Shown here: one piece after another, positions 1 through 8,459 of the stretch
Position numbering within the stretch: position 1 is the stretch's first letter
Layout: each line of letters begins with the position of its first letter
Assembly: GCF_003967355.1 (NCBI RefSeq)
Contig: NZ_BIFH01000016.1
Location: 350,881 to 414,880 of the forward strand
Direction: 5' to 3'
DNA length: 64,000 nucleotides
Origin: Embleya hyalina
GTDB lineage: Bacteria > Actinomycetota > Actinomycetes > Streptomycetales > Streptomycetaceae
Position numbers and translations under genes: made by a program
Notes under the pieces: model-generated
What the model was told of the DNA's origin: nothing
The model's database searches: none
What the model saw: only the letters and a program-made list of their open reading frames with translations

Positions 1-176
1 CCTGGCCGGGCTGGGGTTGGTTCGGTCTTCGGCCGGTGTCCTCAAGCGCCGGACGGGCTGGGTTTTGTGGTTCGAGTGTTTCGGAGCCCGGCCGGGCTTG
101 ATGTCCTCGAACGCCGGACGGGCCTGGGTTGTGGTTTGCGTGGTTGGCTCGGCCGGCGTTCGAGGTGGGGGTCTGC
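1..176. repeat. Intergenic tandem copies of a Streptomyces-type repeat
   Basis: No gene is seen here, downstream of the GH3 stop codon. Two near-identical copies of a motif read GTCCTCAAGCGCCGGACGGG (from 38) and GTCCTCGAACGCCGGACGGG (from 103), each followed by CTGGGTT or CCTGGGTT, 65 bp apart. From memory, this GCCGGACGGGC-type sequence is a common short intergenic repeat in streptomycete genomes; function unknown. Confidence 0.55.
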
Positions 177-2747
177 TCAGGTGGTCGTGGGGGTGGGGAT
201 TGTCAGGGTTGTGGTGAGGGGGAGGTTGGTGCTGGAGCTGCCTATGTGCAGGGTGTATGTGCCTGGTTCGGTTTGGGGGCCCTTGCCGGGTGACCAGTGT
301 TGGAAGGCTCGGGCGGGGATGTGTAGGTCGACTGTGGCTTCCGTGTCGGGGTCGGCGGTGGCGTGGGTGTAGGACGCCAGCCAGGACACCGGGCGTTCGA
401 TGGTGCTGTCGGGGCGGCTCAGGTAGGCCTGGACGAGGTGGCGGCCGGGGCGCGTGCCGGTGTTGCGGACCGTTACCCGGGCCACGAAGTCCGGGCCTGA
501 TGGGCGTGTTTCGACGCCTGCGTGAGTCCAGGTGGTCCAGCCGAGGCCGTGTCCGAACGGGTAGGCCGGGGTCGCGCCGGCTCGGGCCCAGCCGCGGTGG
601 CCGATGTGGATGCCCTCGGTGTAGTCGAGGCGGCCCGCGATCGGCGTGGTGGTCAACACCGCCGGGTCGTCCTCGTACGCGGGCCAGGTCACCGGGAGTC
701 GGCCGCCCGGCTCGACCCGCCCGAGCAGGACGTCGGCCAGTGCCGCGCCGAACTCCTGGCCGGGGAACCAGCCGACCAGGATCGCCGCGACCTCCGACCG
801 CCACGGCAGCAGTACGGGCGAGCCGCTGTTGAGGACCACGATCGTGTTCGGGTTGACCTCGGCCACCCGGCGGATCAACTCGTCCTGCCTGCCCGGCAGG
901 GACAGGTGGATGCGGTCGCGGCCCTCGCTGTCGCTCTCCTCGGTGCTGCCCACGACCACGATCGCCACTTCGGCGTCGGCGGCGACCGCGACCGCGTGTG
1001 CCAGGTCCTCGTTCTCGTGCGCCGCCGGCGGGTCGACGCCCAGGACGAAGCCGGTGCCCGGGCGTTCCAACGCGAACTCGTGGCGCAACCGGAGTTCGAC
1101 CTCCTGGCCGGCCTTCAGGTCCAGTTCGGCCCAGCGCTCGGGCGGGGTCAGGATGCCGCCGAGCGGATCGTCGGTGACCAGGTCCTCGTCCACCACCACG
1201 ACGTCGTCCGCGGCCAGTCGGAAGCGGCCCACGCCGGCGACCCCGATGCGATGCGGACCGTCCTCGCCGACCTCCAGGACGCCGACCGCCTCGATCGCCA
1301 CGGCCTGCGCCACGATCGGATCGTCCAGCCACAACAGCCGCCCGCCGCCCCGCAGTTCCTCGTGCAGCACGTCGCCGTCCGGGCCGAGGAAGCGCACCCG
1401 CAGGCCGCGGGCGCCGGACCCCGGGTCGCGCACCTCGGCCTCGGTGACCGCCGGCAGGCGGTGACGGATCCGCGCGCCGACGGCGTGCTCCACCCGCACC
1501 TCCGGGCCGAGCGCCGCCCGCAATCCCGCGAGCGGGCCGATCGTGTACGGCGGGATCACCGTCGCGCTGCCGCCGCCCTGGATCCGCGGCGTGTCCGCGT
1601 TGGGCCCGAGCACCGCCACGCGGCGCAGCCGGTTCGGGTCCAGCGGCAGCGCCGTCCCCGTGTCGCGCAGCAGTACGATGCCGGCCGCGGCGGCCTCGCG
1701 CAGCAGCGCGGCCGGCTCCGGCGCGGGGGCGGGCGCGAGCGGGGTCGGGGGTACGCCGTCGAGCGCGCCGACCCGGGAGGCGAGGAGCAGCAGGTGCCGC
1801 ACCTTGTCGTCCACGGCCCGCTCCGGCACCCGTCCGTCCCGGACCGCCGCCACCAGGGCGGCGCCCCAGGGCTGGTCCGGGCCCGGGCCCGGCATCGCCA
1901 GGTCCAGGCCCGCCCGCCCGGCGCCCTCGGTCGAGCGGGTCGCGAACCAGTCCGAGACGACCAGCCCGTCGAAGCCCCACTCGGTGCGCAACGGGGTCTC
2001 CAGGAGCGGGCTTTCCGTCATCGTCACGCCGTCGACGGAGTTGTACGCGGCCATCAGCGCCCAGACCCCGCCCGCGCGCACGATCTCCTCGAACGCGGCC
2101 AGGTGCACCTCGTGCAGCGCCCGCTCGGACATCCGCACGTCGACCGAGTAGCGCTCCGTCTCCGAGTCGTTGGCGGTGTAGTGCTTGACCGTGGCCGCCA
2201 CGCCGCCCGACTGCACGCCGCGCACCAGTGCCGCGCCGATCCGTCCGGACAGCAGCGGGTCCTCCGAGTAGCACTCGAAGTGCCGCCCGGCGTACGGGCT
2301 GCGCTGGAGGTTGACGGTCGGGCCGAGCACGACGTCCACCCCCTTGCGGCGCGCCTCGCCGGCGAGCAGCGCGCCGACCCGCTCGACCAGGTCCTCGTCC
2401 CAGGAGGCGGCGAGCGCGGTCGGGCAGGGCAGCGAGGCGGACGGCTCGCGCTCGTCGAAACGTTCGCCGCGCACGCCCGCCGGGCCGTCGCACAGCACCA
2501 TCTCGCGCAGTCCGATCGCCGGTTCGGCGGCGGTGCGCCAGAATCCCGAACCGGTGAGCAGTCGGACCTTGCGTTCCAGATCCAGTTCCGCGAGCGCGGC
2601 CTCGATCCGCGCGTGCGGGTCCGACTCCCGGGCCCGGGCTTCCGGCGCGCGGGGATCCGGTCCACGCTGATCCGGCACGCGCGGCGGGGGTGGTGAGTCG
2701 ATTTCGGGTGACGCGGCGGCGCCGTACGCCGTCGCGACCGGGGGCAT
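177..2747 (-). CDS. GH3 family beta-glucosidase with PA14 domain
   Basis: Hydrolyses beta-linked glycosides, releasing the non-reducing sugar. About 856 residues. The N-terminal GH3 barrel spans roughly 50-350, with the KHY motif near 188-190 and the nucleophile Asp266 in SDW. The C-terminal GH3 domain carries an inserted PA14-like segment (about 420-560), and a fibronectin III-like domain closes the protein. No signal peptide is visible, so it is probably cytoplasmic. The open frame extends upstream to 3224, but the upstream part lies antisense to tetR; the ATG at 2747 is the natural start. It is divergent from the TetR gene and shares its operator. Its partners (rhamnosidase, hydrolase) suggest breakdown of a plant or microbial glycoside imported as a small molecule. 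The family is clear; the substrate is inferred. Confidence 0.93.
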   Translation of the reverse strand: MPPVATAYGAAASPEIDSPPPPRVPDQRGPDPRAPEARARESDPHARIEAALAELDLERKVRLLTGSGFWRTAAEPAIGLREMVLCDGPAGVRGERFDEREPSASLPCPTALAASWDEDLVERVGALLAGEARRKGVDVVLGPTVNLQRSPYAGRHFECYSEDPLLSGRIGAALVRGVQSGGVAATVKHYTANDSETERYSVDVRMSERALHEVHLAAFEEIVRAGGVWALMAAYNSVDGVTMTESPLLETPLRTEWGFDGLVVSDWFATRSTEGAGRAGLDLAMPGPGPDQPWGAALVAAVRDGRVPERAVDDKVRHLLLLASRVGALDGVPPTPLAPAPAPEPAALLREAAAAGIVLLRDTGTALPLDPNRLRRVAVLGPNADTPRIQGGGSATVIPPYTIGPLAGLRAALGPEVRVEHAVGARIRHRLPAVTEAEVRDPGSGARGLRVRFLGPDGDVLHEELRGGGRLLWLDDPIVAQAVAIEAVGVLEVGEDGPHRIGVAGVGRFRLAADDVVVVDEDLVTDDPLGGILTPPERWAELDLKAGQEVELRLRHEFALERPGTGFVLGVDPPAAHENEDLAHAVAVAADAEVAIVVVGSTEESDSEGRDRIHLSLPGRQDELIRRVAEVNPNTIVVLNSGSPVLLPWRSEVAAILVGWFPGQEFGAALADVLLGRVEPGGRLPVTWPAYEDDPAVLTTTPIAGRLDYTEGIHIGHRGWARAGATPAYPFGHGLGWTTWTHAGVETRPSGPDFVARVTVRNTGTRPGRHLVQAYLSRPDSTIERPVSWLASYTHATADPDTEATVDLHIPARAFQHWSPGKGPQTEPGTYTLHIGSSSTNLPLTTTLTIPTPTTT

Positions 2748-2808
2748 GGGGTGGGTGCGGTCATCATGACCGTTGGCCTGCGACACGAGGGGCACACTAC
2801 ATTCAATA

Positions 2809-2824
2809 CATTCCAGCTGGAATG
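2809..2824. promoter_or_regulatory. TetR operator, copy 1 (perfect 16-bp palindrome)
   Basis: CATTCCAGCTGGAATG is a perfect palindrome between the GH3 and TetR start codons. A closely related sequence in the same flanking context lies at 6834-6849 in front of the hydrolase gene, which supports a shared repressor site. Confidence 0.8.
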
Positions 2825-2847
2825 CTTTCACGAGGGGAGCCGGACGG

Positions 2848-3489
2848 ATGTCGGATCGCACGGGGGCGCGGGGCCCGTACGCGCGAGGGGTCGCACGGCG
2901 GCAGGAGATCGTGCACGCGGCCCTGGAGGTCTTCGCCACGCGCGGGTACGACGCGGTGTCGCTGCGCGAGATCGCCGCCCAGGTGGGCCTGTCGCATACC
3001 GGGCTGCGCCACCATTTCGCGTCGAAGGAGGACCTGCTCACGGCGGTGCTGCGGTACAAGGACGAGTTGACGCTCACCCCGGACGAGCCGGTCGACGTCT
3101 CCGGGATCGCCTGGGTGCGGGCGAGCCGGGACGTGGTCGCGCTCAACGCCCGGCAACCGCTGCTGATCCGGCTGTTCGCCACGTTGTCGGTGCAGGCCAC
3201 CGATCCCGCGCATCCGGCGCACACGTACTTCGTCGAGCGCTACCGGATCGCGCGGGAGATCGCCACGCGGCACCTGGTCCAGGCCCGGGACGACGGCGAC
3301 ATCGCCGCCGACGTGGACGCCGAGCACTGCGCGGAGTTGATGCTGGCCGCGATGGACGGCCTCCAGGTGCAGTGGCTGCTCGAACCCGATCGGGTGGACA
3401 TGGTCGCCGCGTACGGGCAGTTCCTGGACCGTTTCCTGGCCGTGCTGGCCGTTCCGCTGCCCGGGGACGGCGGAACGGCGCAGCGGTAG
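2848..3489 (+). CDS. TetR/AcrR family regulator of the glycoside regulon
   Basis: 213 residues. The N-terminal TetR helix-turn-helix (about 20-65) includes an ALREIAAQVGLSHTGLRHHF-type recognition region, followed by an all-alpha ligand domain. ATG 2848 is chosen because it lies 24 bp past the operator palindrome; the preceding GAGGGGAGC acts as ribosome binding site. It is transcribed away from the GH3 gene and ends 8 bp from the convergent GH78 gene. Expected role: repressor of the GH3, GH78 and hydrolase genes, released by a sugar or aglycone. Regulation of the GH78/hydrolase pair is inferred from the second operator copy at 6834. Confidence 0.9.
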   Translation: MSDRTGARGPYARGVARRQEIVHAALEVFATRGYDAVSLREIAAQVGLSHTGLRHHFASKEDLLTAVLRYKDELTLTPDEPVDVSGIAWVRASRDVVALNARQPLLIRLFATLSVQATDPAHPAHTYFVERYRIAREIATRHLVQARDDGDIAADVDAEHCAELMLAAMDGLQVQWLLEPDRVDMVAAYGQFLDRFLAVLAVPLPGDGGTAQR

Positions 3490-3497
3490 CCGGGCGG

Positions 3498-5795
3498 TCA
3501 GCCGCCCGAACGCGCGATCGTGTGCCGGCCCGCCGGGTAGGGCCGGCCCGCGTGCACGAAGGGCAGCGGGCTGTCCACGGTCAGTTCCGTCGGCGTCACG
3601 ACCACGCCGATCGGGCCGGCCGGGCTCGGCACCGCTCCCTCGGCGTGGGTCAGTCGCCCGAGCGCGGGTTCGATCCGGGCCACCGCGAACCCGGGCTCGG
3701 CCGGCTCGACGCCGAGTACCCGGGTCATCAGGTCCCGGGTCGGCGTCGAGGACCAGCCGTGGCTGACCGTGCCGCCGTACCAGGTCTCGCTCCACGAGGT
3801 GTCGCTGCGGTCGAGCAGGACGAGCCAGTCCAGGCACAGGTCCGCGATCAGGTCGGCCCGGCCGGCCAGGGCCAGCGCGTCGTGCACGACGTAGCGGAAG
3901 AACGGCTGGGCCCGGACCACCTGCCGGTCGGTGTCCCACCAGGGTTCCGGCGGCCCCGCCCGCAGGTGCGCGCCGCCGACCTCGGTGTCCGAGCCGGGCT
4001 CGGCGGGACCCTTCGGGGCGCTGAACGCGGCGTGTACGAGGGCGGGTTCGTCGGTGAGCACGTGCACCAGACGATCGATCCGCGCGGCCGGGACCAGGCC
4101 GCCGACCAGCGCCGCGGCCTGCCCGTGCTGGGACGCCATCGGGCGCCGCTCGCCGTCGGCGATCGAGTCGGCGTAGCGCTCGCGTTCGGGGTCCCACAAC
4201 CGCTCGAACCCGGCCGCCAACCGGGCATGCGTGGCGCGCGCCCAGTCGGCGCGGGAACGGTCGCCGAGCCAGGACGCCAGTTCGGCGAATTCGAGCAGCG
4301 CCCGACCCCACAACCCGCACAGCGCGGCCGAGACGCCCTCGGTGTGCACGGCCGACCAGTCGATGATCACCCAGCCGAACACGTCGGTGGGCAGGCCGGA
4401 TTCGTCCAGGAACGGGACGAACCAGCGCAGCACCCGCTCGACCACCGGCAGCAGCTCGGCGATCTCCTCGCGGTCGCCGACATAGCGGTACAGGTTCCAC
4501 ACCGAATGCACCCAGTGCAGCGCCCAGTCCGGGATGACGGTGAAGTCGGCCCACTCGGCGTCGCCCGCCACCGCCATCGGCAACATGCCGTCCGGGCGCG
4601 GCGACGCGGCCAGCCGGGGATGCCAACGGGCCAGTCGCCAGTCGGCGTTGGTGGTCAGGTCCACCATCTGGTGCACCACCGCGTCGCCGGTCCAGGCGCG
4701 TTGTTCGCGGGTCGGGCAGTCGAGGTAGGCGTCCGCCGAGCACAGCGTCACGGTGCGCCGGCCGATCCGCCAGATCTGCTCCAGGCGCGGGTCCGAGCAG
4801 GCGAACCACGCGTCGCCGGTGACCGGATAGGTGCGTTCGCGGACGGCCACGCCGTGTACGACGACACCGTCGGGGGCCTCGACGAGTGCGCCGCGAAGCC
4901 CGTAGGAGTCGACGGATTCGAGGGTGCGGCGGGTGCCGTCGGTGGTCGAGGCCAGGCTCGCGTCGTGTTCGCCGGGTGCGGGCCGCCCGGTCGGGTCGGC
5001 GAACTCGGCGGTGTGTACCAGGACCTCGGCGCCCGCCGGGCCGGTCGCGTCGACCACGAGCGTGCCGGAGAGCACCCGGTCGGCGGTGTACGCGCCGTCC
5101 TCGCCCGGGGTCAGCGCGATCAGGCGCGGTCGCGGCCAGGTGATCGGCCGGCCGCCGAACGGGCCGCCGGGGTAGCTGGGCGGCTCGGGCCGGCCGGGTT
5201 CGCCGGTGGTCATCGCCCGTCGCAGCACCGCCGCGGGCCAGCCGGGGTCGCGGTCGGGGCGCTGCCAGTCGGCGGGCAGCGCGCGGGCGTCGAGCAGTTC
5301 GCGGCCGCGTCCGGAGACGCTGCCGCCGCCGGGGGTGGCGGTCCAGCCGGACAGGACCCGGCCCTGCCAGCGCTCGTCGGTGTGGAACCAGGTGTCCGGG
5401 CCGAGCCGGGCCTCGAGCACGAAGGCGCCGTGCACGAGGTCGTTGGCGAACGGCGACGGCGGCAGCCACCACGCCGTGGGGCCGTCGTGTACCCAGGCGA
5501 GCGCCGTGACGACGTTGGTGCCCGGGCGCAGGGCCGGGGCCAGGTCGAGGTCGTCGTACGGCCGCATGCGCGGGTTCGCGCGCACCGGCCCGCGGGCCAC
5601 CTCGACCCCGTTGACGGCCAGCGCGTAGCCGGACAGGGCGACCACGCGCGTGGGCACCCGCTCGGGGACCCGGTCGAGTTCCAGGACGGCCCGCAGCGCG
5701 ACGGTGTGCCGCCCGGGGGGCGGGCCGTCCGGCGACTCGGCCCAGATCCATCGGGCCCGCCAGCGTCCGGGCGGAAAGTCGATATCGGCGATCAC
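3498..5795 (-). CDS. GH78-type alpha-L-rhamnosidase
   Basis: About 765 residues. A beta-rich N-terminal half is followed by an (alpha/alpha)6 barrel containing DCPTREQRAWTGDA near residue 358, the hallmark segment of bacterial GH78 alpha-L-rhamnosidases, and an end domain with the WGGTVSHGWSSTP segment. It should remove terminal alpha-L-rhamnose from glycosides. The start is a GTG at 5795, preceded by AAGGAA (5803-5808 region); earlier codons lack a ribosome site. It lies 150 bp downstream of the alpha/beta hydrolase on the same strand, probably in one transcript from the promoter near 6850. No signal peptide, so intracellular. Family confident; exact sugar unproven. Confidence 0.88.
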   Translation of the reverse strand: MIADIDFPPGRWRARWIWAESPDGPPPGRHTVALRAVLELDRVPERVPTRVVALSGYALAVNGVEVARGPVRANPRMRPYDDLDLAPALRPGTNVVTALAWVHDGPTAWWLPPSPFANDLVHGAFVLEARLGPDTWFHTDERWQGRVLSGWTATPGGGSVSGRGRELLDARALPADWQRPDRDPGWPAAVLRRAMTTGEPGRPEPPSYPGGPFGGRPITWPRPRLIALTPGEDGAYTADRVLSGTLVVDATGPAGAEVLVHTAEFADPTGRPAPGEHDASLASTTDGTRRTLESVDSYGLRGALVEAPDGVVVHGVAVRERTYPVTGDAWFACSDPRLEQIWRIGRRTVTLCSADAYLDCPTREQRAWTGDAVVHQMVDLTTNADWRLARWHPRLAASPRPDGMLPMAVAGDAEWADFTVIPDWALHWVHSVWNLYRYVGDREEIAELLPVVERVLRWFVPFLDESGLPTDVFGWVIIDWSAVHTEGVSAALCGLWGRALLEFAELASWLGDRSRADWARATHARLAAGFERLWDPERERYADSIADGERRPMASQHGQAAALVGGLVPAARIDRLVHVLTDEPALVHAAFSAPKGPAEPGSDTEVGGAHLRAGPPEPWWDTDRQVVRAQPFFRYVVHDALALAGRADLIADLCLDWLVLLDRSDTSWSETWYGGTVSHGWSSTPTRDLMTRVLGVEPAEPGFAVARIEPALGRLTHAEGAVPSPAGPIGVVVTPTELTVDSPLPFVHAGRPYPAGRHTIARSGG

Positions 5796-5945
5796 GCGAT
5801 CGTTCCTTCGTGTCGGGGAAGTGGGTGCGGCCGGGTCGGGGAGGCGAGCGCGGCGCACCCGTACGCCCTGGGCACTCGTACGCCCGGGGCGGGGTCCTGG
5901 GGCCGATCCGGCGGCGCGGTGCCGCCCGGGGCCGCCGGAGGGGTC

Positions 5946-6848
5946 CTAGCGGGCCAGGTGCCCGCGAACCGCCGCCAGCCAGTCCTGTGGCCGTTCGGTC
6001 TGCGGGCTGTGTTTGGCGCCGGCGATCACCCGCAGCCGGGCGCCGGGGATGCCCGCCGCGAACTGTTCCGCCGCGCCGCGCAGGCGCCGGTCGTGTTCGC
6101 CGACCACCACGGTGACCGGGCAGGAGACCTCGGCCAGCCGGCCGACCAGCGACGGGTACGTGCCGAGCGCCTGCGCGCAGCCGACGAACGCGGCGCGGTC
6201 CATCCCGGCCAGCGCCCGCGACTGCCGCTCGCGGCGGGCCAGGTCCTCGGGCGAGGCGTCGGCGGGCGCGCGCGTCAACGGCTTGAGCAGGGTGAGCAGC
6301 GGCTTGAGGCCCCATCGGCCGACCACCGCGTTCAGGCCCCGGCTCAGCACCCGCTGGACCGGGGTCGAGGTGGGTTCGGCGGCGGTGTCCATCAGCACCA
6401 GCGAGCGCACCCGATCCGGGTGGGCCAGCGTGTACCGCAGCGCCAGCACACCGCCCATCGAGTGGCCGAGCAGGTCGAACGGCTCGGGCAGCACGCGCTC
6501 GGTGAACGACTCCAGGTCGGCCGAGAGGTGGTCGAAGGTGTAGGCCGACCGCTCGCCGAATTTGTCGCTGTCGCCGTGCCCGCGGTGGTCGTACGCGAGC
6601 ACTCGACGATCATGGGCGAGCAGCGGCGCCACGCCGTCCCAGTCGGCCGCGCTGCCCGCGAATCCGTGCAGCAACAGGAGCGGTGCCGCACCCGATCCGG
6701 GGTCGGCCGAGGGCAGGTCGCGGTACCGCAGATCGGCCGCCGACCAGGGCGAACGGGGTGGGTCGAGGTGATGCGCTCGGGCCTCGCCGCGGGTACCGCC
6801 GGCGAGGAGTCGGGATGATGCCGTCCACGAAAGCCTTCCATCTGGCAT
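5946..6848 (-). CDS. Alpha/beta hydrolase
   Basis: About 300 residues. The fold is shown by LLLHGFAG (oxyanion region), the nucleophile elbow GHSMGG near residue 126, the acid in VVGEHDRRL and the catalytic His in GAKHSPQTE. Likely an esterase or C-C hydrolase acting on the aglycone or acyl group of the glycoside processed by its neighbours. The first in-frame ATG (6848) lies inside the TetR operator copy, so either the mRNA is essentially leaderless or translation begins at a later non-ATG codon; the N-terminal 40 residues are poorly conserved-looking. It is the first gene of a probable pair with GH78. Confidence 0.8.
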   Translation of the reverse strand: MPDGRLSWTASSRLLAGGTRGEARAHHLDPPRSPWSAADLRYRDLPSADPGSGAAPLLLLHGFAGSAADWDGVAPLLAHDRRVLAYDHRGHGDSDKFGERSAYTFDHLSADLESFTERVLPEPFDLLGHSMGGVLALRYTLAHPDRVRSLVLMDTAAEPTSTPVQRVLSRGLNAVVGRWGLKPLLTLLKPLTRAPADASPEDLARRERQSRALAGMDRAAFVGCAQALGTYPSLVGRLAEVSCPVTVVVGEHDRRLRGAAEQFAAGIPGARLRVIAGAKHSPQTERPQDWLAAVRGHLAR

Positions 6849-6849
6849 G
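6834..6849. promoter_or_regulatory. TetR operator, copy 2
   Basis: On the minus strand CATGCCAGATGGAAGG matches the tetR operator at 13 of 16 positions. The flanks also match: AATACAT before and GCTTTC after, as at 2809. It overlaps the start of the hydrolase gene. Confidence 0.72.
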
Positions 6850-7084
6850 TATTCGATGTTAGCGTCCCGCCGTCGTGATGTGACACACAAATCCCCCGGA
6901 TTCCCGACGGCCCGGACCTCGCGCCCACCGTCTCGACTCCCGATCCGCCATCGGACGTCGGTGCTCCCCGGCATCGCCCCCACCTCCACCCCCGCCTCCG
7001 CCCCCATCATCCGAACCCACGATCCGAACCCGGGATCGAACCACCGTTGATCCATTGCTTCCTTTGAAGGACAGGTGAGCCGTT

Positions 7085-8419
7085 GTGTTGCTCCGAGGAG
7101 ACGGACCCGCTCCCGCGCGACGTATCGCTGTAGGCGTCCTGCTCGCCGCCTTCGGCCTGACCGCCGCGGCCGGCTGCTCGGTCGAGAAGACGTCGGACGC
7201 CGAGAAGCCCTCGGGCCCGGCCGCCGCCCCGAGCGGCCCGGCCCGAGGCGTCACCGACACCACCGTCAAGCTCGGCGTCGCCGCCACCGACCCCGCCCAG
7301 CTCAAGGCCTTCGGCGTGCCCAGTGAGGGCCCGGCGAGCAAGGACCTGTACGCCGCCTGGGTCGCCGCGCAGAACAAGCGCGGCGGCGTCCAGGGCCGCA
7401 CCATCGAACTCGCCTTCCGCCCGTTCCTGCCCACCGGCCCGGCCGAGGCGCAGGCCGCGTGCGTGGAACTGAGCGAGGACAAGAAGGTGTTCCTGGCCAT
7501 CGGCATCCTCACCGGGGACACCCCGCTGTGCTTCACCGAGACGCACGGCACCCCCTACCTGGGCCAGTGGGGCCAGTCCGCCGAGCGCGACCGCCGCTCG
7601 AAGGCCCCGTTCGTCGCCCTGGAGATGGCCGACGACCGGCAACGCGCCGCCGCCGTGCAGGCGTTGCTCGACCAGAAGTTGTTGCAGGGCAAGAAGGTCG
7701 CGCTCTACTGGGAGGCCCAGGACGCGGCCGTCACCAAGAACACCGTGAAGCCGCTGCTCGACGCGGCCGGCGTCGACGTGGTCGTGCAGACCCCGCTCGA
7801 CGACTACGGCAAGGACCAGGCCGCCGGCGACCAGGCGTTGGACACGCTGGTGCAGAAGATGCGCTCGGCGGGCGCGGACACCATCCTCAACACGTCCAAC
7901 TTCTCCAACCTGATGATCGCGCTGCAACGTGCGAACTGGCTGCCCGAGCAGGTGTACGCCACCTCGGCCCAGGCGCTGAGCCCGGCCGTGGTCAAGACCA
8001 CCGGGATCAAGCCCGCCACCATGCAGCGGGTGACGGTGGCCGCGCCGTACATCCCGACCAAGGCCGAACTGCTGGCCGATCCCGGGCTGACCGCGTGTGT
8101 CGAGGAGTACAACGCGGGCGGCACCGGCGACCGGTTCGACGCGGCCGCGGCGAGCCGCGAGGCGCTGAGCGCGGTGGCCAACTCGTGCGCCGCGTTCCGG
8201 CTGTTCGTCCAGGCGAGCGACGCCGCCGGCCGCGACCTGACCGCCGCCTCCTGGCAGCGCGGCGCCGAATCGTTGACCAAGCTCACCCTGCCGGGCATGC
8301 CGCTCGCCTCGCTCGGCGCCGGCAAGCACAGCGCGGGCGACGCCGTCGGCGTGTTCCGCTGGGACGCGGCACAGAGCCAGATGCTCCCGGCGGGACCGCC
8401 GATCTCCGCCGTCAAGTGA
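7085..8419 (+). CDS. Solute-binding lipoprotein of a LivJ-type ABC importer
   Basis: 444 residues. A basic start, a hydrophobic stretch and a lipobox ending TAAAGC with lipidated Cys31 place it on the outer face of the membrane. The remainder is a type I periplasmic binding fold (TVKLGVAATDPAQ... LLDAAGVDVVVQTPL) as in branched-chain amino acid binding proteins. It starts at GTG 7085 after an AAGGACAGGTGAG ribosome site. It is the first gene of the transporter operon; the two following genes supply the membrane and ATPase parts. Ligand unknown; adjacent esterases suggest an acid, amide or ester rather than an amino acid. Confidence 0.88.
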   Translation: MLLRGDGPAPARRIAVGVLLAAFGLTAAAGCSVEKTSDAEKPSGPAAAPSGPARGVTDTTVKLGVAATDPAQLKAFGVPSEGPASKDLYAAWVAAQNKRGGVQGRTIELAFRPFLPTGPAEAQAACVELSEDKKVFLAIGILTGDTPLCFTETHGTPYLGQWGQSAERDRRSKAPFVALEMADDRQRAAAVQALLDQKLLQGKKVALYWEAQDAAVTKNTVKPLLDAAGVDVVVQTPLDDYGKDQAAGDQALDTLVQKMRSAGADTILNTSNFSNLMIALQRANWLPEQVYATSAQALSPAVVKTTGIKPATMQRVTVAAPYIPTKAELLADPGLTACVEEYNAGGTGDRFDAAAASREALSAVANSCAAFRLFVQASDAAGRDLTAASWQRGAESLTKLTLPGMPLASLGAGKHSAGDAVGVFRWDAAQSQMLPAGPPISAVK

Positions 8420-8459
8420 GCCCGTGACGGCACGCGAAATTCCGAGAAAGGCCGAGCAC

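Noticed and set aside
2751-6818. Very long plus-strand open frames opposite the GH3/GH78/hydrolase genes
   Set aside because: High-GC antisense shadows: Arg/Gly/Pro/Ala-rich, no domains, no ribosome site, and the minus-strand genes have clear families.
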